The notes under the pieces: generated by a model
What the model was told of the DNA's origin: nothing
What the model saw: only the letters and a program-made list of their open reading frames with translations
Database searches by the model: none
NCBI GenBank assembly: GCA_002338505.1
Contig: DDIK01000003.1
Location: forward strand, 1-22,212
DNA: 22,212 nucleotides
Direction: 5' to 3'
Origin: Bacteriovorax sp. UBA1852
GTDB taxonomy: Bacteria > Bdellovibrionota > Bacteriovoracia > Bacteriovoracales > Bacteriovoracaceae
Position numbers and translations under genes: made by a program
Part shown: piece after piece, positions 14,498 to 22,212 of the stretch
Layout of the letters: each line of letters starts with the position of its first letter
Numbering within the stretch: the stretch's first letter is position 1

Positions 14498-17400
14498 TTA
14501 ACTTAACCCCGGTACTTTCTTTAAAGCCTTACCAAACTTAGGGTAATTAACCTTCACCCCGTCATCTAAATCGATCTCAATCTTCTCTGAAGCAAGAGGA
14601 TATAAAACCTCTCGTTCGTAATCATCTAGCTCAACTATAATCTTTTTAAGCTTCTCTATTTCTTTAGTAGCTTTGGTCTTTTCACTCTGCGAAGCACTGG
14701 ATGAGCCAGATATTCCTTCAAGGTGCTCTCTCTTTGCAACTATTTTAGCTTTAAGCTCTCGCAAATAATCATTCAAAACAATTGAAACTTGATCTGTGGT
14801 ATATCTATGTATGTAAATCAAGGCATTAAAGCTTCCTTTCGAGGATGAAAACAACCAGTATATTGGCCTTTTTTTATACGTTTTCACGTGATCTTTATAA
14901 AAATCTTTCAAAAAGTACTGTCTAATTTTTTTCCCTAAAGTCTCTTCTATTAATCTTATGTTATTTTCTAAATTTTCCTCACCGAAAGCCATCTTTAAGA
15001 AGTTATAAAATCTTAATGAAATATCATCTAAGAACCAATCATCAGACAAAATAGGTATTACATTGTCTAAATCCGGTTCAAACTCTCCTTTGCCTTTGAT
15101 TAGCTGCTGAGCAGTTTTAAAGTCATCTGGGTTTGTAACGTATAAGCCATCCACCTCTAGAGAGTATCGACCAAAAGCACAGCCAACAAAATATGAGATC
15201 AAGCTTGTTATAGTGTCTTTAGTTATTAATTCTTTGTATTTGCTCGCATTCTTTTCTCCATAGCGATAATATGGATTACAAAACAACGTGATTTTTTCCA
15301 TTGGCACAGAGCTTTCAACTTCCCCTTTTAATCCATAGGCATTGATAAAAAATTCGTTATTTCTTTTTTCCAAGCTATGAGCTTTGTTAGATATTTCTTT
15401 CCCTTCCTTTATCAGAATTTCAATCCCATCTTCTAGACTCAAACTCTGCTTACAAATATTGACAAGTCTGTGTTTCTTAAAATCCCAAGATAATTCATGA
15501 GAGTCCCAATCTTTCTTGGATAGATCAATTAACTCTGAGGCTAAACTATCGTCAATACTCATTCCTGATAAAAATGGTAATTTCCCAATTGAGCCCTCTC
15601 CATAATTTAATGTTGGGGAAATTGCTGAAATTATTTTATTGATCACTGAACTATTCATGAATAATAATAGTTTGTTTCGGATAACTTCATTATCGACTGG
15701 ACAAATTGACCCCGTACTCTCAAACGTGAAATTTTTGGGAAAAACTCTCATAGAAAGATCACTAACAGTAATAGTTGACCAAGTGATTCCTCCCTTGAAG
15801 AAGTATTGAGTATTTTGTGGTCGAGATAATACTTTTCCATCTGCGTTCTTAAAATTCCTAATTCTAAAACCATCATCTTCCCAGTCTAGAACAAACTCAT
15901 AATTCCCATACCATTTGCGGAATGCTCCTCCTTTTGAGCAAGCATACCATTTCGGTTCTCTTTCAAGTTTATCATCTGAATATTCACCCCAAACATTTGT
16001 TTTCCTAAAGTCTACTTCAAACCACTGTCTTAAAAAGAGATCATTCTTCCCCGTTTTTATGCCTTGCTTAGGTGGAGCTACCTCACTAACAGGTTCTCCG
16101 ACAATAAAAGCTTTTCTCAACTCATCGCTTAACCAAAATGCGATTGGTGCCCCAGGAATTTTCCTTAAATCACTACTTGAGACTCTATACTTCCAACTAC
16201 ATTCATTCGCTTGAATAGCCTCAATTGTCTTCACAGGCTGAATTGATGCTCCATAAAAGTCCCCTAAATCAATATAAGTTCCAAGGTAATTTTCATTTGA
16301 GTATTTGCCCAAAACAAATGTACAAATGGGGACATATGCGGAGTCAAAAAATGAGTGATACTCTGGTTTCACTAACGACTCTATGCAATTGTTGGAGATT
16401 AAAGTATCTCTAAAATTCTCATATGAACTCAAGAACATCCATGTAAAAGGGGTCATTAGTCCAGCATATCCATGAGAAGGAACCATATACAAAATTCTTT
16501 CTACAAACATTGAAAATAAGTCATGTTTACTATTCGGCCAAAACTCCTTTGCATATTCAGTTAGGTCTGAATTCATTCCCTTGCTCCCCATATAAGGAGG
16601 ATTGGCAACAACGATATGATAGCTTTGATTTAAATATTTCACTTGATCTAGAACATCAAGAACTCTCTCGTGAGTAGACTGTAAAAACAATTCACCTGAT
16701 ACATTTTTACTTTTGAAGTCTAAACATACAGTATTCGCATTTTCGAGCTTGGGTACTATAAGTGATCCAAGGTTATTAGTTTTATCAAATTGCAAAAGTG
16801 TTTCCATTAAAGGTTGTGAAAACAAGTCTTCACCAATAAACCCTATATAATCTTGCAGTTCTTGATTATCAAAGTGAATATTCTTTAGAACACAAATATT
16901 CGGCTGAACTCCCTTCTTGAAAAATGATCTTTGTTTTGAACGTGCCTTCATGATCAAAGCAAAAGCTGCTAGTTCACCTGCTCTATCATCTATTTCCATC
17001 CCGAATAGATTATTTTTGAGGATACTAGAAGGGATCTCTGTAGGCTCATACCCTTCTTCCTCGTAAATCAAAAATAAAAGCTCGAAAGCATAAGTCAACA
17101 TATGACCAGAGCCACATGCTGGATCACAAATTTTTATTTCTTCAGGAGACGAAATTTTTAAATACTCACCAGTGCCAGGATCAGGATTTACATAAAACGC
17201 CATCTTTTGTTGAAGGCTTGAGCACGGATTATTAAGCATCCACAACTTCCCAAGAGAATTCTCCACAAGATACTTAACAATCCAGCCCGGAGTAAACAAC
17301 TGTGTCGCTGCGGGTATATTCTCAGGTGTAACCTTTTTATTGTTTTTCAAATCTTCAAAAACTTCATCTTTTTTCTCTGAGATATAGAACTGATAAAGCC

Positions 17401-17995
17401 AACCAATTATTTCAACATCCTCACAATTTTCTTTCGTAATAGCCTGTCTAACTCTTTCGAGGATTGAGTCTTCTGACAGGAGATCGTCTGGTAACAATAA
17501 TTCAGAATAATCTTCTATCTTTTCAAAAAGAAAAGGCATCATTGAATGGAAGTAATTACAGGAAGCTATAAATAACTTTCTGTATGCTTCAAGATGTGGA
17601 TTGGAAGACGCAGTGACTCCACCAATTAGATCTAATATCTCTTTTCGTGATTGCTGTGAACCGAAGTCATCTCTGACATGCCCCTCTTTTGCTTCTTGGA
17701 AAATCTCAGGCTGGGTATGTCCCTCAGCCGGAGTAAGGATTCCAACAGGTGTATAAGCATTAACGTCCATAAACCTAATAGCACAAAACCTGTTAAACCA
17801 AGTGTAAGCTACCTTCTCAACAAGCTGGTCTTTCCCAAGCTTTTGGACTTCTTCTTTCAGCTCATTGACCTGTTGCTCTTTCGCTCTAATTTCAACATTG
17901 TCTGTATTTAGATAATAGTCAACTTTAGTTGAGACAACTTCAAGTAACTCTCTTCTAGCTTCCTGTGCAAATTTCTTTAATGCAGTAGTATCCAT
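14498..17995 (-). CDS. pglX: BREX-1 site-specific adenine DNA methyltransferase PglX
   Basis: 1165 aa. It transfers a methyl group from S-adenosylmethionine to N6 of adenine in a non-palindromic host motif and thereby marks self DNA. The SAM-binding motif I is DPACGSGHM at residues 291-299, and the catalytic motif IV is NPPY at 465-468 (context HIVVANPPYMGSKGMN). The N-terminal 230 residues are helical, and 'LFTPGWIVKYLVENSLGKLW' (about 233-252) is the gamma-class lead-in. Residues 650-870 carry the probable target-recognition region, so this part sets the motif; it cannot be read from the sequence. Charged coiled coil at about 1085-1130. No frameshift or phase-variable tract was seen. Start ATG after AAGGAAAGAG, 14 bases downstream of brxC. 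Confidence 0.97.
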   Translation of the reverse strand: MDTTALKKFAQEARRELLEVVSTKVDYYLNTDNVEIRAKEQQVNELKEEVQKLGKDQLVEKVAYTWFNRFCAIRFMDVNAYTPVGILTPAEGHTQPEIFQEAKEGHVRDDFGSQQSRKEILDLIGGVTASSNPHLEAYRKLFIASCNYFHSMMPFLFEKIEDYSELLLPDDLLSEDSILERVRQAITKENCEDVEIIGWLYQFYISEKKDEVFEDLKNNKKVTPENIPAATQLFTPGWIVKYLVENSLGKLWMLNNPCSSLQQKMAFYVNPDPGTGEYLKISSPEEIKICDPACGSGHMLTYAFELLFLIYEEEGYEPTEIPSSILKNNLFGMEIDDRAGELAAFALIMKARSKQRSFFKKGVQPNICVLKNIHFDNQELQDYIGFIGEDLFSQPLMETLLQFDKTNNLGSLIVPKLENANTVCLDFKSKNVSGELFLQSTHERVLDVLDQVKYLNQSYHIVVANPPYMGSKGMNSDLTEYAKEFWPNSKHDLFSMFVERILYMVPSHGYAGLMTPFTWMFLSSYENFRDTLISNNCIESLVKPEYHSFFDSAYVPICTFVLGKYSNENYLGTYIDLGDFYGASIQPVKTIEAIQANECSWKYRVSSSDLRKIPGAPIAFWLSDELRKAFIVGEPVSEVAPPKQGIKTGKNDLFLRQWFEVDFRKTNVWGEYSDDKLEREPKWYACSKGGAFRKWYGNYEFVLDWEDDGFRIRNFKNADGKVLSRPQNTQYFFKGGITWSTITVSDLSMRVFPKNFTFESTGSICPVDNEVIRNKLLLFMNSSVINKIISAISPTLNYGEGSIGKLPFLSGMSIDDSLASELIDLSKKDWDSHELSWDFKKHRLVNICKQSLSLEDGIEILIKEGKEISNKAHSLEKRNNEFFINAYGLKGEVESSVPMEKITLFCNPYYRYGEKNASKYKELITKDTITSLISYFVGCAFGRYSLEVDGLYVTNPDDFKTAQQLIKGKGEFEPDLDNVIPILSDDWFLDDISLRFYNFLKMAFGEENLENNIRLIEETLGKKIRQYFLKDFYKDHVKTYKKRPIYWLFSSSKGSFNALIYIHRYTTDQVSIVLNDYLRELKAKIVAKREHLEGISGSSSASQSEKTKATKEIEKLKKIIVELDDYEREVLYPLASEKIEIDLDDGVKVNYPKFGKALKKVPGLS

Positions 17996-18009
17996 CCAGT
18001 TCTCTTTCC

Positions 18010-21000
18010 TTAAATTTGGATTTGCTTACCTTCACTCACTTGTTCTTGGTAGGCAGCTCTCAACTTTTCAATATATTCATCAACATCTTCCTTATTTTTA
18101 AGAAGAGGCTTATTAAAACTTACCGTAACTTGTCTTGCTGAAATAATCTCAGGCGTTACTTGTTGTGGAGTATTACCTTCACTGCCTTCCGGGGAACCTG
18201 GTTCTGGAGAAGACACGACTGTCATCTTTTGAAGAATTTTTTTATAATCACCTTCTTCAAATTGATTTACGCTATCTTTTATTCTCGCAATAAGAGAAAG
18301 TTCCTTAACTTTCCCATTAAAGCCTTGAAAAAGATCATCGATTTCAGTCTTTTTAGTAGCGTTAATATTTTTGTAGTCGTCACTATTAGTTATTCTCGAT
18401 CTGATTTCCTCTACTCTACTGGCTGCTTTCTCTCTTTCTTCCTGAACTTTAGCCTCGATAGACTTTTGTAGCCCATCAACCTTCTCTTTTGCAGTTTTCA
18501 TTTTACTGCCGGAAAAGCAACGATCATCATTTAAAATATCTTTTACTTCTTTTACGATTTCCTTATCAATATAATCAAAGTTGGCACTTTCATTTTGCAA
18601 AAAGCCTCTAACATCATCATATATTTTCTTTTGTGGACCACTCATAAAGGACCGAATCGGAGAGATAATATTCTCCTTCATGTCATAAAGTTTATCTTCA
18701 ATTTCAGATAGATTTGTCAGAAAGTAGCTGTATTGTTTTTTACTAATTATCTCAAGTTCCGATATCGGCCCTCTTAAAGATTCAAGAAAAGGATACATCT
18801 GAGATTGAGCGGCTAGAGGTTTTAATTCATTTAAAAGATTGTTAAATTCCTCAGCTGTTTCAATCCCTAGTCCTTTTGCTTCCTGAACTTTTGGTTGATC
18901 ATCAAAAAAGTCCTTAAAAAAGTCTTTAAGATTTCTAACTTGAGATGTTGTAAAATCACTTTGAGCTTCAATAATTACTTGCTCATAGCGGCGGTTATTC
19001 ATTAATGCGCTTTCAAGATCACTTCCATCTAGTAAGTTACCATCACTTTTAAGCTCAACCTTTCCTCTAGTGCATAGCTTAGCTAATGTACAAAGAATGG
19101 CTGCTTGATACCAACCATAAGGCTTTGATTGAAAGTCTTGAATCAGAGAGCGAATGGGCATTCTCACACCTTTCATGCCGCTTCTTTTAATAGCAGACAG
19201 CATTTCAATTTCAGATTCAATCATATCTTCACTAAACATAGATAAATTAGATGGAGATAAAAGCTGAGGAATGTGCTCCTCTGTATAGTTTGTACCGCGA
19301 AGCATTTGTAAATTTGGGTAAACTTTTTTAATAAGAGAGTCGAAGCCACTAATGACTCTAGTTTTTGGATCACTTCCAGAGACTTCTATAATCTCTCCCA
19401 TTACACACATTTTAGCTTTAGATAAAAGCTCTTTAAGCCTATCTTCAATATCACTTTGTCTTTTATGATTCTGCTCTCCCTTTTCTCTAAGGATTCTAGA
19501 AATTGATTCTTGCTGAGCATTTGATGTGTTTTGCCTAATGTATCGATTAGTTTTTTGATGTAAAACAAGGTCTTTAACAAGCCTGTCATCACTAGGAAGA
19601 ATCACGAGAAGTTCGGGACGCCCCATCGATTGAGCAATAATAGTTTCTTCATTCCCGTGTAAATCATGAAATGGAGTAGCAACATGAATTGCTAGCTCGT
19701 GATCCCTTCCTTTAAGTTTGTCATCTAGCTTTTGAGCAAATGGGTAATCATGTCCATTTCCTTCATACCTTATCTTTCTTGGCAGAATCGAATCAAAGAT
19801 CATGCCCTTTAACTCATTTGATAGGGAGTCATTATCAAATTCAGTGTTCTTTATTTCTTCCTCAACATCTTTTTCTTCATTGGTAAGAAACTCATAAACA
19901 TCGCCTGTTCTTTGGATATACGTTTGCTGCTCCAATTCAGCTAAAGCTTCTTCAACCTTTTTTCTCAATGCTGGAAGATCAGAGTTAAAGCTATCGTACA
20001 TTAGTACGCAAAGGTTTCTAACTGTTGCCTTAAAGTCTTTAACATACTTAACTAAGAAAAGGGCCTTTAAGAGTTGTACTGCAAATTTGTTATCAAGATT
20101 TCTCTCTGCAGTAAAAATTGCTTGTTGAATTTGTGACTTAAGTGCATTACGAACACCTTCAAACATTAGATCAAAGGTTGCTAACTGCCCCACCTCGTGG
20201 TTATTAATTTGCTTAGCAACTTCCTGAAATACCCCAAGCATAGATCTTTCACCGACTGAGCTATGCTTACCTTCAAATGCGTTATGAAGAGATAAGTGCT
20301 GAATGCAAGCCTGAAAAAGGTCAAACTGATACGGAATAAATGGATATGAAGAAATAAAATGATCTTCATCTTTAAAGTTCTTGTAGTGCTTGGATCCATC
20401 AGCAAAATCAAATAGTGTCTTAAAGTTATTCTTTTGCTCAGAGTATAGTGATGACAAGGAAGCTTTCGAATCATTTACCTTGCTTAAAAGTCTTCTTTGA
20501 ATAACTTCAGCAACATCAGCACTAGTAAGTTTCATTCTATTATTAAAGCGAGCCTGAATCTTAGAGAAGTCATTCCCTTGCTGCTTAGACATATCGCCAA
20601 TAACAGAATTTATATCTTCTTGAGAAGTTACTATTACCCAAGCTCTACCATTACACTTAGTTGCAAGACTCTCTGCTACAGTCTGAAGGTTAGTCATTAA
20701 CTTTACGTTGTTTGCAATATACTGACCTACTTCATCAACAAAGAAGTTTAGTCTAAAGTTAGGTTCTTGTTTTGCTATATATTCATTGATTTGTTCTGCA
20801 AAATATTCAATAGAGAGTTTATAGTCTTTCCTATACTTTCCAATGATGTCTGTTTCTTCAGCACCTGATATTTCAGCATAGGCTTTATCAATATTCTTCT
20901 TCTCGATTAAATATTTAGTTCGCCCCTTCTCCCATGACTTACCAGAAATTCTCTCATAGGCATTTTTAAATTCTTCTAGATGTCCTTCACCATCAAGATC

Positions 21001-21495
21001 TCTTTCAAATTGAGCAATAAATCTTTGTTTACCGTAGTAACCACATGTCTCATCGAATACTTTTGCAAACACAGATAACAACGCATCCACTTGATCCTTG
21101 CTTATGATATCCGCTTTTTGATCGATATTAAAAAGAATACTTTTTGAAGGAATATTAGTTGCAGTTTTTATTGCCCCTTTTAAAAGTTCATTGTCTCCAC
21201 ACTTATTTACAAAGACATCACGAATTGGCTTACCTTCAATTTCTTTATTCTCAAGCAAGTAAGCTAGCATTTTTAAAAGGTGGGATTTACCAGATCCGAA
21301 GAAACCAGATAGCCAAGCCCCATTAACACTGTGATAATTATTATATTCATCAAAGAAGTCCTCAAGTCTTTTGGAGACTTCATTGGTTAGAACATACTCT
21401 TCAATTTCTAGCTTTATTGAAGACTCATCATCGGCCTTAATAACACCTTCAATTTGACGATCAACTGGTTTTTCAAAAATACTATTTAATTGCAT
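18010..21495 (-). CDS. brxC: BREX system P-loop ATPase BrxC
   Basis: 1161 aa, normal for the family (BrxC/PglY, DUF499-related large AAA ATPase). Walker A is GFFGSGKS at 64-71, within 'WLSGFFGSGKSHLLKML', and Walker B is 'LNFFVDE' at 249-255, followed by a sensor-like 'RAWVIVTSQ' at about 289-297. The C-terminal third is rich in coiled coil (about 940-1090), and a short proline/serine/glutamate linker ('PEPGSPEGSEGNTP') precedes the last 50 residues. BrxC is required for both BREX methylation and phage exclusion. It begins 9 bases after brxB with AGAGGT as the ribosome-binding site. Confidence 0.97.
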   Translation of the reverse strand: MQLNSIFEKPVDRQIEGVIKADDESSIKLEIEEYVLTNEVSKRLEDFFDEYNNYHSVNGAWLSGFFGSGKSHLLKMLAYLLENKEIEGKPIRDVFVNKCGDNELLKGAIKTATNIPSKSILFNIDQKADIISKDQVDALLSVFAKVFDETCGYYGKQRFIAQFERDLDGEGHLEEFKNAYERISGKSWEKGRTKYLIEKKNIDKAYAEISGAEETDIIGKYRKDYKLSIEYFAEQINEYIAKQEPNFRLNFFVDEVGQYIANNVKLMTNLQTVAESLATKCNGRAWVIVTSQEDINSVIGDMSKQQGNDFSKIQARFNNRMKLTSADVAEVIQRRLLSKVNDSKASLSSLYSEQKNNFKTLFDFADGSKHYKNFKDEDHFISSYPFIPYQFDLFQACIQHLSLHNAFEGKHSSVGERSMLGVFQEVAKQINNHEVGQLATFDLMFEGVRNALKSQIQQAIFTAERNLDNKFAVQLLKALFLVKYVKDFKATVRNLCVLMYDSFNSDLPALRKKVEEALAELEQQTYIQRTGDVYEFLTNEEKDVEEEIKNTEFDNDSLSNELKGMIFDSILPRKIRYEGNGHDYPFAQKLDDKLKGRDHELAIHVATPFHDLHGNEETIIAQSMGRPELLVILPSDDRLVKDLVLHQKTNRYIRQNTSNAQQESISRILREKGEQNHKRQSDIEDRLKELLSKAKMCVMGEIIEVSGSDPKTRVISGFDSLIKKVYPNLQMLRGTNYTEEHIPQLLSPSNLSMFSEDMIESEIEMLSAIKRSGMKGVRMPIRSLIQDFQSKPYGWYQAAILCTLAKLCTRGKVELKSDGNLLDGSDLESALMNNRRYEQVIIEAQSDFTTSQVRNLKDFFKDFFDDQPKVQEAKGLGIETAEEFNNLLNELKPLAAQSQMYPFLESLRGPISELEIISKKQYSYFLTNLSEIEDKLYDMKENIISPIRSFMSGPQKKIYDDVRGFLQNESANFDYIDKEIVKEVKDILNDDRCFSGSKMKTAKEKVDGLQKSIEAKVQEEREKAASRVEEIRSRITNSDDYKNINATKKTEIDDLFQGFNGKVKELSLIARIKDSVNQFEEGDYKKILQKMTVVSSPEPGSPEGSEGNTPQQVTPEIISARQVTVSFNKPLLKNKEDVDEYIEKLRAAYQEQVSEGKQIQI

Positions 21496-21504
21496 TGTTT
21501 ACCT

Positions 21505-22119
21505 CTATACTTCACAATGATCTATGTTAAATGCTCGATAATATCTATCGTCACGCAAGCGTCCAAATAAATCTAAGGACGAACCATCTAATTTACACTG
21601 AGTATAAGCTCCAGGAAAAAACATTACTGTTGGTCTGTCTTTCGCTGTACTCTGTAAATTATTTAATATGTTGTGAGACCTAATATAAGGAAATACCTCT
21701 CCCACTCCACTTATAAATAAAATTTGGAACTCACTTTCTGCCATTTTTTGAGCAATCTTTGGAATAAGAACCGTTTCTGGATCTAAACTATCCTGCAGAA
21801 GTTCCTTTAATTCATCTTTTTCCCACTCGGGTTCATTATCAAAAATACTTTGAAGTATTTCTTCTTCTTTCAAAATTTCTATCGATATGTCATACAGATT
21901 TATTTCTAGAACCTTTATTCCTTTATTACTTAACTGATTAACAAGTTGACGCTGAATCCTTATCGCTTCGATCTGTTCTTTTGGGTTGAAGGAACATATA
22001 AAAAACGGAACTTCATTTCCAAGTCCTTCCATATTTAAGAATCTAGAACTACTTAAAAGCCCCAAGATATGGTCAAATCTCTCATTAATAGGTTTTGTAC
22101 TATAATCTCTTTCCGTCAT
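21505..22119 (-). CDS. brxB: BREX protein BrxB (DUF1788)
   Basis: 204 aa, normal length. The C-terminal signature 'VMFFPGAYTQCKLDGSSLDLFGRLRDDRYYRAFNI' region (positions about 165-200) is the recognisable hallmark of BrxB/DUF1788, a small soluble protein essential for BREX defence with a bridging role between other Brx proteins. The first part has the typical 'RFDHILGLLSSSRFLNMEGL' beginning. Its ATG overlaps the brxA stop by four bases (ATGA), so brxA and brxB are translationally coupled. Confidence 0.95.
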   Translation of the reverse strand: MTERDYSTKPINERFDHILGLLSSSRFLNMEGLGNEVPFFICSFNPKEQIEAIRIQRQLVNQLSNKGIKVLEINLYDISIEILKEEEILQSIFDNEPEWEKDELKELLQDSLDPETVLIPKIAQKMAESEFQILFISGVGEVFPYIRSHNILNNLQSTAKDRPTVMFFPGAYTQCKLDGSSLDLFGRLRDDRYYRAFNIDHCEV

Positions 22120-22212
22120 AGCAATCTCTTAATGTCTGCATCAGATATTGGAAAAATTGAAAAGTCTGAAGACTTTGGAGATCTGAATGTTTGCTTTAAT
22201 TTTGGTGATATG
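22116..22212 (-). CDS. brxA: BREX protein BrxA (DUF1819), C-terminal end only
   Basis: Only the last 31 codons lie in the window, reading ...SSDFSIFPISDADIKRLL and stopping at TGA (22118-22116). The fragment is too short for a family match by itself; the call rests on its position directly before and overlapping brxB, which is where brxA lies in type I BREX. BrxA is a small DNA-binding protein of the system. The promoter of the operon and any BrxR regulator would lie beyond the right edge. Confidence 0.75.
   Translation of the reverse strand, partial: ISPKLKQTFRSPKSSDFSIFPISDADIKRLL

Noticed and set aside
15915..16413. Plus-strand open frames inside pglX
   Set aside because: They run antisense to a strongly supported methyltransferase gene with intact motifs and have no start signals; shadows.
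18160..18471. Plus-strand open frame of 103 codons inside brxC
   Set aside because: Antisense to the coiled-coil part of BrxC and without a ribosome-binding site; its hydrophobic composition is typical of reverse reading of Lys/Glu-rich coding sequence.
9950..22212. A new or divergent variant of BREX
   Set aside because: Gene content, order, lengths and catalytic motifs are those of ordinary type I BREX; no extra gene is inserted and no key residue is missing.

Overview
The window is AT-rich (roughly one third G+C by eye) and gene-dense. It holds part of a VirB/Tra-type type IV secretion (conjugation) operon and an almost complete type I BREX phage-defence operon, with a small rightward cassette between them. 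Genes are packed with TAATG, TAGTG and ATGA stop/start junctions and strong AGGAGG ribosome-binding sites. The lipoproteins and the secreted protein indicate a Gram-negative host. AT-richness together with an HTH regulator coupled to a secreted 'GDMGGG' protein makes me think of a Bdellovibrionota (Bacteriovoracaceae-like) bacterium, but this is inference and no taxonomic marker gene is present.

Left part (1-6902, all minus strand). Read in the direction of transcription from 6902 leftwards: two small genes (48 and 63 aa), a 624-625-residue lipoprotein with a calcium-binding-type aspartate repeat, a VirB2/TraA-like pilin, VirB3/TraL, the VirB4/TraC ATPase, a VirB5/TrbJ-like secreted coiled-coil protein, a VirB6/TrbL-like polytopic membrane protein, and the start of a VirB8/TraE-like protein cut by the window edge. 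This is the canonical virB2-3-4-5-6-8 order. No relaxase, coupling protein, VirB9/10 or VirB11 is visible; they would lie off the left edge or elsewhere.

Middle part (6903-9949). The 274-bp divergent region upstream of the secretion operon carries an array of 17-bp imperfect palindromes (TTTCYT-N5-GGGAAA), mostly about 21 bp or a multiple apart, which looks like a multi-site operator. To its right, on the plus strand, are a lipoprotein with an internal duplication, an HTH regulator, and a secreted protein that is apparently split by a one-base frameshift. The downstream half of the split protein carries an ADP-ribosyltransferase-like signature (S-x-S, then an E-x-E inside 'PSEKELLV'), but glycine stands where the catalytic arginine would be expected.

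Right part (9950-22212, minus strand). A type I BREX operon in standard order, brxA (3' end only), brxB, brxC, pglX, pglZ, brxL, transcribed leftwards with very short gaps. PglX is the N6-adenine methyltransferase that marks host DNA. BrxC (AAA-type ATPase), PglZ (alkaline-phosphatase fold), BrxB, BrxA and BrxL (AAA+ protein) carry out or support restriction of phage. brxL ends immediately next to the end of the convergent plus-strand gene.

The combination suggests an integrative conjugative element or plasmid carrying a defence cargo, although neither element boundary nor an attachment site is visible. The least ordinary items are the palindrome array, the frameshifted ADP-ribosyltransferase-like secreted gene with its coupled regulator, and the large aspartate-repeat lipoprotein leading the pilin genes.
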